Origin: Bacteroidales bacterium
GTDB taxonomy: Bacteria; Bacteroidota; Bacteroidia; Bacteroidales; UBA10428
Direction: 5' to 3'
Assembly (NCBI GenBank): GCA_016928305.1
Contig: JAFGKY010000053.1
Coordinates: forward strand, 1 to 64,000
Length of the DNA: 64,000 bases
The position numbers were made by a program, and so were the translations under genes. Below are positions 36,073-45,041 of the stretch, piece by piece (positions within the stretch are counted from its first letter, which is position 1; the number at the start of each line of letters is the position of its first letter). Below the pieces are notes generated by a model. That model was not told the DNA's origin and ran no database searches. It was given only the letters and a program-made list of their open reading frames with translations.

Positions 36073-36693
36073 ATGGCTTCAAAAAACTGGAAATTACTTA
36101 CCAATCCGTTAAATGATGAGAATCCTATTACGGTACAGGTGCTGGGCATCTGCTCAGCACTGGCGGTAACGGTGCAGGTTAAACCTGCTCTTATTATGGC
36201 TCTCTCGGTTACCGTTGTCATAGGGTTTTCCAACCTTATCATCGCGTTACTCCGGAATACTATACCTCCAAGGATAAGGATCATTGTACAACTGGTAGTC
36301 ATCGCAACCCTGGTGATTATTGTCGATCAGCTGTTGAAAGCATACGTTTATGATGTGAGCAAAAAGCTTTCGGTCTTCGTGGGGCTCATCATTACCAATT
36401 GTATCATCATGGGAAGGCTTGAAGCCTTTGCCATGATCAACAAACCGTGGGAATCATTGATCGATGGCATTGGCAACGGTTTTGGATACGGACTGATTTT
36501 GATTATTGTATCCGTCTTTCGTGAACTGCTGGGAAGTGGTTCACTGCTTGGTTATCAACTGATACCGGAATCTTTCTATGCACTGGGTTATCAGGATAAT
36601 GGCCTCATGATACTTCCCCCGATGGCACTGATCACGGTTGGGATCATCATTTGGGTTCAACGAAGCAAGAACAGGAAATTAATTGAGAAATAG
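36073..36693 (+). CDS. nqrD: Na+-translocating NADH:quinone reductase subunit D
   Basis: 206 residues from the ATG at 36073 (MASKNWKLLTNPLNDENPIT), chosen because it matches the family start and lies four bases past the nqrC stop; the frame is open further upstream only by chance. Six membrane helices; contains VFVGLIITNCIIMGRLEAFA with the Cys that helps hold the membrane-embedded iron site between NqrD and NqrE. Confidence 0.96.
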   Translation: MASKNWKLLTNPLNDENPITVQVLGICSALAVTVQVKPALIMALSVTVVIGFSNLIIALLRNTIPPRIRIIVQLVVIATLVIIVDQLLKAYVYDVSKKLSVFVGLIITNCIIMGRLEAFAMINKPWESLIDGIGNGFGYGLILIIVSVFRELLGSGSLLGYQLIPESFYALGYQDNGLMILPPMALITVGIIIWVQRSKNRKLIEK

Positions 36694-36720
36694 TATTAAA
36701 ACCGGTATATTTAAAAGCAT

Positions 36721-37338
36721 ATGGAAAACATATTCAACTTATTCATCCGGAATGTCTTTATCGATAATATGGTATTTGCCTATTTTCTGGGCATGTGTTC
36801 CTATCTGGCCGTATCGAAAACGCTTAAGACTTCGCTTGGATTGGGCCTGGCAGTGATCTTTGTGGTTACAGTGACGGTTCCGGTGAACTGGTTACTTGAA
36901 AATTACCTGTTGAAAGCCGGTGCATTAAAGTGGATCAGTCCTGCTTTTGCCAGTTACGATCTGAGCTTTCTGAGCTTTTTGTTGTTTATTGCCGTCATTG
37001 CCGCCATGGTACAACTTATTGAAATGGTAATTGAGAAGTTTTCCCCTGCGCTTTACAATTCACTGGGAATATTTTTGCCCCTGATTGCGGTCAATTGCGC
37101 TATCCTGGGCGCATCACTGTTTATGCAGGAACGCGAATACGGTACAATTACTGAGGCAACTGTCTATGCATTTGGTTCTGGTTTCGGGTGGGCGCTGGCT
37201 ATTGTTCTGCTGGCTGCAATCCGTGAAAAGATAAGATATTCCGACATACCTGCTCCTTTAAAGGGACTGGGCATCTCTTTCATCCTTACTGGTTTGCTTG
37301 CAATTGCTTTTATGGGCTTCATGGGTATTAAAGTATAA
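36721..37338 (+). CDS. nqrE: Na+-translocating NADH:quinone reductase subunit E
   Basis: 205 residues, six membrane helices, inverted-topology homologue of NqrD. Opens [20 protein letters not shown], followed by [13 protein letters not shown], and has [19 protein letters not shown]; the Cys residues in CSYLAVS and NCAILG are the iron-ligand candidates. The end, [16 protein letters not shown], is typical of the family. Confidence 0.96.
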   Translation: MENIFNLFIRNVFIDNMVFAYFLGMCSYLAVSKTLKTSLGLGLAVIFVVTVTVPVNWLLENYLLKAGALKWISPAFASYDLSFLSFLLFIAVIAAMVQLIEMVIEKFSPALYNSLGIFLPLIAVNCAILGASLFMQEREYGTITEATVYAFGSGFGWALAIVLLAAIREKIRYSDIPAPLKGLGISFILTGLLAIAFMGFMGIKV

Positions 37339-37364
37339 CGTATCATTCGTAAACGGATTATCGT

Positions 37365-38609
37365 ATGAGCATCGGTCAAATTATTCTGCTGAGTATTATC
37401 ATATTCCTGGTTGTGATTTCTATGCTGGTGGCAATGTTGTTGTATGCCAAGAATAAACTTACTCCCAAAGGGAAAGTGAAAATTACCATTAATGAAGAAA
37501 AAGTGATCGAGGTAGATCCGGGTTCTACCCTGCTGGCCACCTTGTCGCAAGAGAAATTGTATCTGCCCTCGGCATGCGGGGGAGGTGGTACATGCGGATT
37601 ATGTCGTTGTCAGGTGGAATCGGGCGGGGGATCGATTCTGCCCACTGAGGTTGGCTTTTTTACCTGGAGGCAGATGCATGAAAACTGGCGGCTGGGATGC
37701 CAGGTGAAAGTAAGGGAGGATATGATCATTAAAGTGCCGGAGGAAGTGTTGGGCATTCAGAAATGGGAATGTGAAGTTGTCTCCAACAAAAACGTTGCTA
37801 CTTTTATCAAGGAATTCGTTGTTAAACTGCCACCGGGAGAGACCCTGCATTTCAGGTCGGGTGGCTATATACAGATTGATGTTCCTAAATACGAGATGTC
37901 ATTCAGGGACATTGATGTAGAGCCGCAATTCCATGATGAATGGGACAAATATAATCTCTGGGATCTGAAGGTGAAAAATACGGAGGAAACCTTCAGGGCT
38001 TATTCCATGGCTAATCATCCGGCTGAAGGAAACATCATCATGCTGAACATTCGTATCGCCACGCCACCATGGGACAGTGCCAGGGGAGCTTTTATGAAAG
38101 TACCCCCCGGTATCTGCTCATCGTATATCTTTTCAAGAAAACCGGGTGATAAGGTTACTATTTCAGGCCCTTATGGTGAGTTCTTCATAAAAGACACAGA
38201 ACGCGAAATGATTTATATCGGCGGAGGTGCCGGTATGGCCCCCCTGCGGTCGCATATATTTCACCTGTTTCAAACACTGAATACCAGACGTAACGTATCA
38301 TACTGGTACGGTGCAAGGTCAAAACGCGAAATCTTTTATGAAGAAGAATTCCGGAAAATTGAAAAAAAATTCCCTAATTTCAGATTCAACATAGCGCTCT
38401 CTGAACCAAAACCTGAAGATAACTGGGATGGTTACGTGGGATTCATTCACCAGGTGCTGTATGACGAATACCTGAGCAAGCTTGAGGAGCCTGAAGAGGT
38501 CGAATACTACCTTTGCGGCCCGCCCATGATGAACAATGCTGTTCAGAATATGTTATACAATCTCGGCGTACCCGAAGAGATGATTGACTTTGATGACTTC
38601 GGGGGATAA
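37365..38609 (+). CDS. nqrF: Na+-translocating NADH:quinone reductase subunit F
   Basis: 414 residues: N-terminal transmembrane helix (about 5-27), a 2Fe-2S ferredoxin domain with Cys71, Cys77, Cys80 (C-x5-C-x2-C in ACGGGGTCGLC) and Cys112 in WRLGCQV, then a ferredoxin-reductase-type FAD domain (RAYSMANHPAE) and NADH domain (IGGGAGMAPLRSH, YLCGPPMMNNAV). It takes electrons from NADH into the pump. Ends with DFDDFGG, as usual. Last gene of the nqr operon. Confidence 0.97.
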   Translation: MSIGQIILLSIIIFLVVISMLVAMLLYAKNKLTPKGKVKITINEEKVIEVDPGSTLLATLSQEKLYLPSACGGGGTCGLCRCQVESGGGSILPTEVGFFTWRQMHENWRLGCQVKVREDMIIKVPEEVLGIQKWECEVVSNKNVATFIKEFVVKLPPGETLHFRSGGYIQIDVPKYEMSFRDIDVEPQFHDEWDKYNLWDLKVKNTEETFRAYSMANHPAEGNIIMLNIRIATPPWDSARGAFMKVPPGICSSYIFSRKPGDKVTISGPYGEFFIKDTEREMIYIGGGAGMAPLRSHIFHLFQTLNTRRNVSYWYGARSKREIFYEEEFRKIEKKFPNFRFNIALSEPKPEDNWDGYVGFIHQVLYDEYLSKLEEPEEVEYYLCGPPMMNNAVQNMLYNLGVPEEMIDFDDFGG

Positions 38610-38628
38610 GAAAGTGACGAGTAACAAG

Positions 38629-38648
38629 CCTGCCTGCCGGCAGGCAGG
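38629..38648. repeat. Perfect 20-base palindrome of the CCTGCC/GGCAGG family
   Basis: CCTGCCTGCCGGCAGGCAGG, a perfect palindrome, flanked by GTGACGAGTAACAAG and GTGACAAGTGACAAG words. Further degenerate copies lie at 28890, 40066, 46960, 53150, 60487 and 60605. It lies between nqrF and apbE and could attenuate transcription into apbE. Confidence 0.85.
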
Positions 38649-38759
38649 TGACAAGTGACAAGCTGCGTGAGGACCGAGTGTTGATTGCCGGGAAGGATAA
38701 CCGGAGTTCGATAAATTGCATTCTACTACTAACTACTAACTTCTAACTTCTTTCAAATT

Positions 38760-39785
38760 ATGAAAAACAACATCATCCGTGGTCTGATTCTAGCCTTTGT
38801 AGTTGTTGCAGTACTTTTCATCACCCTGAAAAGCAGCAGGGGCCAGTATAATAAGATTGCCGGTCTGACCCAGGGGACTTCGTACCATATTACATACCAG
38901 AGTCGTCAGGGGAAAAATCTTCAGCATGAGGTCGATTCACTGCTGGCTGATGTCGATCGTTCACTGTCCATTTATCTCCCTTCTTCCGTCATCTCAAGAA
39001 TTAATCAGAATGATCCGGATGTTGAAGCGGATGAAAAATTTATCACCATTTTTGAGAAGTCAGTCGAGGTTAACAGGATAAGTGGAGGTGCCTTTGATAT
39101 CACGGTAGCTCCGCTTGTCAATGCATGGGGTTTTGGGTTCACAGCAGCATCCGCGACTGACAGTGCAACCATCGACAGCCTGCTGCAATTTGTGGGAATG
39201 GATAAGGTCAAACTTTCCGGGAAAACGGTTATGAAAGCACATCCACTTTTAATGCTTGATGTTAATGCTATTGCCCAAGGATATACTGTTGATCTGCTGG
39301 TGGAATACTTCGAAAAGCTGGGAATTAAAAACTACATGGTGGAAGTCGGCGGTGAAGTCCGCACCCGGGGTCGCAATGACAAAGGGAATCGCTGGCGGAT
39401 AGGTATTGACAAGCCAATGGAAGGCAATATGATTCCCGGGGCAAATCTCCAGGCAATCCTGCAGTTCCACCGGCGTTCCCTTGCTACATCCGGCAACTAC
39501 AGGAAATTCTACGAAAAGGATGGTATCAGATACTCCCATACCATCAATCCGGCAACAGGCTATCCGGCCATGTCGAACCTGCTGAGTGCAACGGTGATCG
39601 CTGATGACTGCATGACAGCCGATGCTTATGCCACTGCTTTCATGGTTATGGGGTTGGAGAAATCAAAGAAATTCCTTGATCGGCACAGGTCATTGGATGC
39701 CTACCTGGTATTTAGTGATCAAAAAGGACAATATCAGGTATATTATACCAAACGGTTTAAACGGTACCTGGAAGAACAATTATAA
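38760..39785 (+). CDS. apbE: FAD:protein FMN transferase
   Basis: 341 residues with an N-terminal signal anchor (about 5-24). ApbE features: GTSYHITYQS, GGAFDITVAPLVNAWGFG, DVNAIAQGYTVDLL, VEVGGEVRTRGRN, ATSGNYRKFYEKDG and YSHTINPATGYPA, with the metal-binding Asp/Thr in SATVIADDCMTADAYATAFMV. It transfers FMN from FAD to a Thr in NqrB and NqrC on the outer face of the membrane. It lies 150 bases after nqrF on the same strand, so it probably matures the adjacent pump. Confidence 0.95.
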   Translation: MKNNIIRGLILAFVVVAVLFITLKSSRGQYNKIAGLTQGTSYHITYQSRQGKNLQHEVDSLLADVDRSLSIYLPSSVISRINQNDPDVEADEKFITIFEKSVEVNRISGGAFDITVAPLVNAWGFGFTAASATDSATIDSLLQFVGMDKVKLSGKTVMKAHPLLMLDVNAIAQGYTVDLLVEYFEKLGIKNYMVEVGGEVRTRGRNDKGNRWRIGIDKPMEGNMIPGANLQAILQFHRRSLATSGNYRKFYEKDGIRYSHTINPATGYPAMSNLLSATVIADDCMTADAYATAFMVMGLEKSKKFLDRHRSLDAYLVFSDQKGQYQVYYTKRFKRYLEEQL

Positions 39786-39787
39786 TC

Positions 39788-39982
39788 CTAACCTTCATCG
39801 GCAGCCATGCAATTCCATGGCCCGCAGCCACAGTCGGATTTTTCTCCACCCTTTGTTACTCCTTTTCCACATGAAACGGCTTTAATAGATTTTTTTGCTC
39901 TTGTACGCAGGTTGATCCAGATTGCAAGAAATTCAATCCCGACAATAACGAGGCTGAAAATCAGTAAAGTAAGAAAATTCAT
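39788..39982 (-). CDS. nqrM: NqrM-like small Cys-rich membrane protein (predicted Na+-NQR maturation factor)
   Basis: 64 residues: one transmembrane helix (about 3-23), a basic stretch (NLRTRAKKS), then four cysteines, Cys38, Cys51, Cys53 and Cys58, in SCGKGVTKGGEKSDCGCGPW and NC. NqrM of Vibrio has the same size, topology and SCG-x(n)-C-x-C-x(3)-C order and is needed to build the iron site of the pump. It is convergent with apbE, with only two bases between stop codons. The alternative is a FeoB-associated Cys-rich protein, but no feo gene is present. Confidence 0.65.
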   Translation of the reverse strand: MNFLTLLIFSLVIVGIEFLAIWINLRTRAKKSIKAVSCGKGVTKGGEKSDCGCGPWNCMAADEG

Positions 39983-40065
39983 GATTGTAAATGTTTGCTA
40001 GGGTAGAAACAAATCTGGAAGGAAATGGTTTATTCGTGAGAATCAGATTCCAGGAGCCATGCGAA

Positions 40066-40084
40066 CCTGCCTTCAGCAGGCAGG
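40066..40084. repeat. Degenerate CCTGCC/GGCAGG repeat
   Basis: CCTGCCTTCAGCAGGCAGG, a degenerate copy of the palindrome at 38629, between the NqrM-like gene and the next small membrane-protein gene. Confidence 0.6.
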
Positions 40085-40121
40085 CTGAAATCTGTAAGTC
40101 GAAAAACAATTTAATGAGGCC

Positions 40122-40352
40122 TTATGGCCTTATAATTTTAAGCTTATCGGGATTTATTTTCGGAAATGATTTTGGCTTCCTGTGTATCCGTATCTCATCG
40201 CATTTTGGGCAACTCAGCCCCAGTTTTCGCATTTCCCTGTTATGGCCGACTTCCGTCTCGGGAAAGCTTTTCCTTCGGAAGAATATGTTGAATCCCAGGA
40301 AAATAAATGAAGCGATAACAATTAGCAATACTATGACAAGATATTCCAGCAT
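40122..40352 (-). CDS. Small single-helix membrane protein with C-x2-C motif
   Basis: 76 residues from the ATG at 40352 (an in-frame TTG three codons upstream is a poorer start). One transmembrane helix (about 3-25), then FFRRKSFPETEVGHNREMRK and a short CPKC motif. The FPETEVGHNxEMRKxGLxC pattern is shared by short conserved membrane proteins of Bacteroidota whose role is unknown. It is the neighbour of the NqrM-like gene on the same strand, but 139 bases apart. Confidence 0.65.
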   Translation of the reverse strand: MLEYLVIVLLIVIASFIFLGFNIFFRRKSFPETEVGHNREMRKLGLSCPKCDEIRIHRKPKSFPKINPDKLKIIRP

Positions 40353-40423
40353 CAGAAACAAATCATTTCTAACAGCAAATTTACAGGATATTCCTGTTTT
40401 TTCCTCAATTTAATGTTTGATTG

Positions 40424-41002
40424 TTATGTCTGTCGGCTACCGATAACAGAAACAGCGGCCTGCTGCAGCATGGCAAACCATTCATCACCAAATTTTTGTC
40501 GCAGAGCCGGGGCTGTGAATTTGTAAACGGGCAACCCAAGAGATTTCCCGAGTGACCTGGCTGGTTCGCAGATTGACCATGAATCATAGTTTACTGCCAC
40601 AAATGTTTTGTACTTCTTGATACGAACAGGATACAAATAACAGGATATGGGTTTCCGTAACGTTGTTGCGCCGGCATGGAAAGCATTCTCAATACCACAC
40701 CTGGCAATCCCGTTTTCGAAGACAGTATACGCACATTCCTTCCCTTCAACCAGGGGCGTTACACAATCGTTTTCCTTGTCAATAACAGAGGTTCCTTGTT
40801 TTTCTATTGCGTTAACACCTTCCGGGCGCAGAAAAGGTTTAATGGACGGGTAGCTTTGCTCAAGGATGATTTTTTCGTTTTCATCCAGCGGGGCCCCTGA
40901 ATCTCCTTGCACACAGCAGGCCCCTTTGCATCGCTTCAGATCGCAAGTGAATTGTTGGGTGAATAAATCGGTACTGATAACGGTCTTATCAATTTCAAGC
41001 AT
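40424..41002 (-). CDS. DUF3109 family protein
   Basis: 192 residues, cytosolic, Cys-rich. The family core reads FTCDLKRCKGACCVQGDSGA, then CVTPLVEGKECAYTVFENGIARCGIENAF and ISCYLYPVRIKKYKTF; this set of cysteines resembles the YkgJ/Fe-S or zinc-binding CxxxCxxCC group. Function unknown but the gene is near-universal in Bacteroidota. It has no close neighbour on its strand. Confidence 0.9.
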   Translation of the reverse strand: MLEIDKTVISTDLFTQQFTCDLKRCKGACCVQGDSGAPLDENEKIILEQSYPSIKPFLRPEGVNAIEKQGTSVIDKENDCVTPLVEGKECAYTVFENGIARCGIENAFHAGATTLRKPISCYLYPVRIKKYKTFVAVNYDSWSICEPARSLGKSLGLPVYKFTAPALRQKFGDEWFAMLQQAAVSVIGSRQT

Positions 41003-41200
41003 AGAGCATCGGCGTTTATTTACCTCTAAGTTAATAAAATCAGTTAATTACGCATTGCTTCATGGATAATAATCCTGCCTGTGACAGAGCCTGATCTTTT
41101 CAGAATGGCTGAAAATCATGAATTACAGTATAGTTGAATTTTATTAAGAAGTATTATTTAATATGTTTAACTTTACTCAACTAACCTATACTTTATAATT

Positions 41201-42130
41201 ATGAAAAGACTTTTACTATCTATTACAATGTTAACATTCATTGGGATGATGAGTGTTAATGGACAGTCAACGTTAATTATCAGTGAAGATTTCCAGGATT
41301 GGGAAGCTACCGAAGACACCGATCCTTCTACATGTTCAGCTGGTGTTGTTATTGAAGCCAGTCTCACCAGAAGTTTAACACTAACAGTCTCATCAGGTAC
41401 CATAGAAATACCGGTTACCCTTATCAAATGTGGAATTGCTCCGGAGTGTGAATCAAGAAGGATAGAAGATGGAGGAGCAACGGAAAATCTTCCGGGCGTT
41501 ACAACAGGATGGGTTTTATTAAATAAACTTGATGGTTATACAATTTCTGATTATTTAACCAGTCCCGACACAATTGGTGAATTTATTTTTGGGCCTGTTC
41601 CTCAGATTGACAGTATAAGATTTGCACATTCGAACACCGGAGGCAACAGAGGAATCCGGATATACAAATCCAGCGATGGTGAAACCTGGGAAAGGGCATC
41701 AGAAGATGAATTCTGGGATGGCGATGATTGTCAGCTTGGCGATGTGAATACGGTTGAAATTAATGCAACGGATGTCTATATTAAATTTACTTCGGGATTC
41801 AAAATGTCTGATGAAACCTCTCAATATTCAAGACTTCATAATATTGATGTTTGGGGCATACCCGGTGATGTTAATTATGTGAATAATACTGAAATGGACA
41901 TGCTGAATATTTATCCGGTTCCTGCGAATGATTTTATAATCGTTAAATTAGCAGCAGATGATGTAAACAGTGAATTGCAAATTATTGATGTAGTAGGAAG
42001 AACTGTTTATAGCCGTGTTGTTGACCGGCAAACATCAAGCATAGATATCAGTAATCTGAAGAGTGGAATGTATTTTATACAGATAACTCATAATAACGAA
42101 AAATATGTAAAACGACTTATGGTGAAATAA
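41201..42130 (+). CDS. T9SS cargo protein of unknown function
   Basis: 309 residues: signal peptide (MKRLLLSITMLTFIGMMSVNGQ), a beta-rich region (about 25-215) with Cys pairs, including SSDGETWERASEDEFWDGDD, and a type-A T9SS sorting domain from LNIYPVPANDFIIVKL to VKRLMVK. The region between resembles domains that accompany secreted polysaccharide-binding proteins, but I cannot name it. The gene is AT-rich and monocistronic, ended by a strong hairpin at 42217. Confidence 0.8.
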   Translation: MKRLLLSITMLTFIGMMSVNGQSTLIISEDFQDWEATEDTDPSTCSAGVVIEASLTRSLTLTVSSGTIEIPVTLIKCGIAPECESRRIEDGGATENLPGVTTGWVLLNKLDGYTISDYLTSPDTIGEFIFGPVPQIDSIRFAHSNTGGNRGIRIYKSSDGETWERASEDEFWDGDDCQLGDVNTVEINATDVYIKFTSGFKMSDETSQYSRLHNIDVWGIPGDVNYVNNTEMDMLNIYPVPANDFIIVKLAADDVNSELQIIDVVGRTVYSRVVDRQTSSIDISNLKSGMYFIQITHNNEKYVKRLMVK

Positions 42131-42216
42131 GGAGCTGATTGCAATATAGTTGTGCTTTTTTCTGATTGGTGCCAGACTATAAAGTACCTGTTTTTGAACT
42201 TCTCCACGAAAGGGTC

Positions 42217-42258
42217 AAAAATCATGAATCCCGGCCAAAGCCCGGGATTCATGATTTT
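42217..42258. terminator. Strong bidirectional hairpin between convergent genes
   Basis: AAAATCATGAATCCCGG (42218-42234) pairs perfectly with CCGGGATTCATGATTTT (42242-42258): 17 base pairs, 7-base loop. The A/T-rich stem base supplies a U-run in both directions, so it can end transcription of the T9SS cargo gene on one side and the small exported protein on the other. Confidence 0.85.
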
Positions 42259-42274
42259 GTGATGCAATCGCCGG

Positions 42275-42685
42275 CTATTTGTATTTGCCCGGAGTGGCAT
42301 CAATGCCCTGCCTGACAGGAAAATAATATATCTTGTTTTTAAAGGAACAACCGATGACCGGGTATGGTTTCAGCTTTTTAGGAGGGTATTCCGGCGGATT
42401 TTTTAACAGGGCGGAAATCATCAAAGTGTCTCCTTTACGGTAACGGTTTCCCCTCTCCGGATCACTGATGTTGTTTACCTTGTAACTGCAGCCCTGCTGA
42501 TCAACAGTGACGCTCACAAACTTCAGTTTTGTTGATTTTTTGTCAACCACAAGTTTAATTTCATAGTTTACGCCTTTCCCGGTTTCTTCCCTTCCCCCTG
42601 TCCATTCCTGTCGCGTGGCCTCCAGTATGCGGATCAGGTCAGGTGGAGGTTGAAGGAAAACAAATATTAATAAAATATACAACAT
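42275..42685 (-). CDS. Small exported protein of unknown function
   Basis: 136 residues with a short N-terminal hydrophobic segment (1-13) followed by a basic, beta-rich part (EIKLVVDKKSTKLKFVSVTV). A few features stand out: QQGCSYKVNNIS, and a Pro/Lys stretch NPPEYPPKKLKPYPVIGCSF with a second Cys that could form a disulphide. No known family. Confidence 0.6.
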   Translation of the reverse strand: MLYILLIFVFLQPPPDLIRILEATRQEWTGGREETGKGVNYEIKLVVDKKSTKLKFVSVTVDQQGCSYKVNNISDPERGNRYRKGDTLMISALLKNPPEYPPKKLKPYPVIGCSFKNKIYYFPVRQGIDATPGKYK

Positions 42686-42844
42686 GGCAAATTATCATTG
42701 ATTCAAAACCACGACACTTGATTTTTTTATAATTTTAGCGTTACCATATCATCTGCGGCAGAAAACCGATCAGGAATTGTTATTTCTGCAGGTTCAATTT
42801 GTTGCTGGTGTAAAGGTAAGAAAAACTCATTAACGAATGGAATT

Positions 42845-43249
42845 ATGCCCAGGGTAACTGTAGGTGCGGTATTGACACGAAAAATCAATAACGAGACCAA
42901 TATTTTACTGACAAAACGGAACGTTGAACCATTTAAGGATTACTGGTGCATTCCGGGCGGACATATTGAGGAGAATGAAGACGCAGTTACTGCGGTGATC
43001 CGTGAAGTAAAAGAAGAAACCAACCTGGATTTTAAACCGGAATTCTTTGCCTATCTCGATGAAATATATCCCGAACGGGGTGTTCATAATGTAGTACTGC
43101 TGTTTCATGGTGAAGCGGCTAATGAAGCCAAGGGTTCCCCTGCCGAAGTAGCCGATATCGGATGGTTCTCCATAGCCGAAGTATTGAAAATGGATCTTGC
43201 CTTCCGGCACAATGAAGCGGTTAAACTATTTGTTGATTTATTGATTTAA
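42845..43249 (+). CDS. NUDIX hydrolase
   Basis: 134 residues. The NUDIX box is clear: GGHIEENEDAVTAVIREVKE then ETN (about 38-60), with the REVKEE catalytic glutamates; only the last Gly of the consensus is Asn. The start (MPRVTVGAVLTR) and WCIPGGH approach are typical of the ADP-ribose/8-oxo-dGTP-like group. It hydrolyses a nucleoside diphosphate linked to a moiety; substrate unknown. Monocistronic. Confidence 0.93.
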   Translation: MPRVTVGAVLTRKINNETNILLTKRNVEPFKDYWCIPGGHIEENEDAVTAVIREVKEETNLDFKPEFFAYLDEIYPERGVHNVVLLFHGEAANEAKGSPAEVADIGWFSIAEVLKMDLAFRHNEAVKLFVDLLI

Positions 43250-43327
43250 TGATTGGTTGATTGAAAAACTCATCAGTCCCCGTCTGGTGAGAGCAAAAAC
43301 CATAGAAACGATAGTGTAAGAATTCTC

Positions 43328-43350
43328 CCCTCTCCAGTTTTTGGAGAGGG
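43328..43350. repeat. CCCTCTCC/GGAGAGGG palindrome, copy 3
   Basis: CCCTCTCC (43328-43335) and GGAGAGGG (43343-43350) with a 7-base loop, followed by ACAGGGGGTGAGG, so same orientation as the copy at 28971. The gap 43250-43547 shows no other recognisable feature. Confidence 0.75.
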
Positions 43351-43547
43351 ACAGGGGGTGAGGAAGTCTTGGTACACGGATGACTCAGTGCTTCCGGCGG
43401 ATAGTCCTCAGTCTCATCCGGGGTATTATTGGTTTTTCCAAAGCTGGTTTCCTGGGTGACACATCGGAAGGCAAATTATATGTGATTATAAACGCTGACA
43501 GCATGCCTCAATCAGTCGGAAGTCCTTCGCATATTGTCAGGTCCACT

Positions 43548-45020
43548 TCAATATCCCGCATTTTGATCGATTCCCGGATTGTTATCAACGATAATTTGCG
43601 GTATGGGCAAAGCCTCATGTTTCCCCTTAATAAAGCCTCTGTCCCCAAGTTCAGAATCGGCCATATCCCAGCGGATCAGATCGAACCAGTAAGATCCTTC
43701 ACCGCACAGTTCATTGAACCTTTCGTCTCGCAGTATTTCCATCAATGCATCTGCCGATAACGAATGGTTTGTGATGAGATCAGCGCCGGCCCTTTCCTTT
43801 ACCATGTTGATATAAGTAATTGATTCAGCAATGTTTCCCTTCATAATTTGCGCTTCACTATGTAACAGATATACATCAGACAGGCGAATTAAAACAAGAT
43901 TATTGCCGTAATAGGAACCTGAACCGGATGGTTTTATAACATGTGCGTACTTTTTTATATAGTAATCGTATGTTTCATTAATAACAGTTGTGCCATCATC
44001 ATCAATCATTGTATCTCCCGGGGAATAGTATGTTTCTTTCGCACGGGGATCGTTGCCCAATCGTGTTACGGCAGATTCAGCCACGGTATTCCATCTGTTT
44101 GTGATTTGCATGTAGCTGTATGCTTGGGCCGGATAATAGGGTGTTGAACTATACCTTGTACCACCATTCCAATAATACTGAAATTCAAATAGTGATTCTG
44201 AATTGTTCTCGTGCTGTCCGTCAAAGTTGTCACTAAAACGATCTGTCAGGTAGAAGTATCCGCTTTGAATAATTTGTTCCAGCAATACATCGGCCTTGTA
44301 GTATTGTCCGAACCATATATGAGTCTTTGCAGCAAGTGCCATGGCTGAATACCGGGTTGTATTGTTTTCAGCTGAAACACCCGGATCAGGCAAAAAGATA
44401 GTCGCACTGTCAAGATCATGTATGATCCGGTCATATACTTCCTGAACAGAGGCCCTGGTATTAGGTTGCGTTTCATCCCCGGATAGAATAGGGACACCGG
44501 GTGCATTAAAATCCTCATAAGGATAATATTCTCCAAAGTACTTTATCAGGGTGAAATATGACAATGCCCTGTAAAAATAAACCTGGCCTTTATAAGCGTT
44601 TATTGAAATATCGGAAGAGTTTTGGGTATCGGATAAAAATAAGTTTGATATGCTTACAGATTGGTAACAACCGCTCCATATTGATAAAATTGTACTACTG
44701 GCTGCATAATGACCAAAATACTCTAATGCGTTCAATTCCATATCCCAATCATCGATTTCATACTGTCCGCTTAAAATATTGTTGAAATTCCAATACATGC
44801 CCCAGTGAAAGGTTATATATTCATAATTATACCGTATCCTTGCCAGAACTTCATCATAGCTATTAAAAGAGTTATAATCAATGGTGTCGATGAAGTTGTT
44901 ATTATTATTACTATAGGGTTTAGGTTCATCTTCTTCACAGCTCAGGAGAAATGAAAACAGTACTGTCACAATAACAATTTTAGCGACCGATATTGAGATA
45001 TATATATTTTTGGTTTTCAT
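43548..45020 (-). CDS. SusD/RagB-family outer-membrane lipoprotein, without a SusC partner
   Basis: 490 residues: lipoprotein signal (LLSC, Cys28), an N-terminal SusD-like half (about 45-260) with AYKGQVYFYRALSYFTLIKYFG, and the C-terminal RagB/SusD domain with RLSDVYLLHSEAQIMKGN, LRDERFNELCGEGSYWFDLIRW and the final NPGIDQNAGY. SusD-type proteins bind glycans and form a lid on a SusC TonB-dependent channel. The normal gene order is susC-susD, but here the gene on the same strand just upstream (21-base gap) is a YD-repeat-like lipoprotein and no SusC is in the window. Confidence 0.92.
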   Translation of the reverse strand: MKTKNIYISISVAKIVIVTVLFSFLLSCEEDEPKPYSNNNNNFIDTIDYNSFNSYDEVLARIRYNYEYITFHWGMYWNFNNILSGQYEIDDWDMELNALEYFGHYAASSTILSIWSGCYQSVSISNLFLSDTQNSSDISINAYKGQVYFYRALSYFTLIKYFGEYYPYEDFNAPGVPILSGDETQPNTRASVQEVYDRIIHDLDSATIFLPDPGVSAENNTTRYSAMALAAKTHIWFGQYYKADVLLEQIIQSGYFYLTDRFSDNFDGQHENNSESLFEFQYYWNGGTRYSSTPYYPAQAYSYMQITNRWNTVAESAVTRLGNDPRAKETYYSPGDTMIDDDGTTVINETYDYYIKKYAHVIKPSGSGSYYGNNLVLIRLSDVYLLHSEAQIMKGNIAESITYINMVKERAGADLITNHSLSADALMEILRDERFNELCGEGSYWFDLIRWDMADSELGDRGFIKGKHEALPIPQIIVDNNPGIDQNAGY

Positions 45021-45041
45021 AAGTGCATATTTAAAAAAGAA

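Noticed and set aside
39807-40001. 64-codon plus-strand frame opposite the NqrM-like gene
   Set aside because: Composition and lack of motif; the minus-strand frame has the membrane helix and ordered cysteines.
43380-43760. 126-codon plus-strand frame overlapping the end of the SusD gene
   Set aside because: It overlaps a well-supported gene on the other strand and shows no family resemblance.
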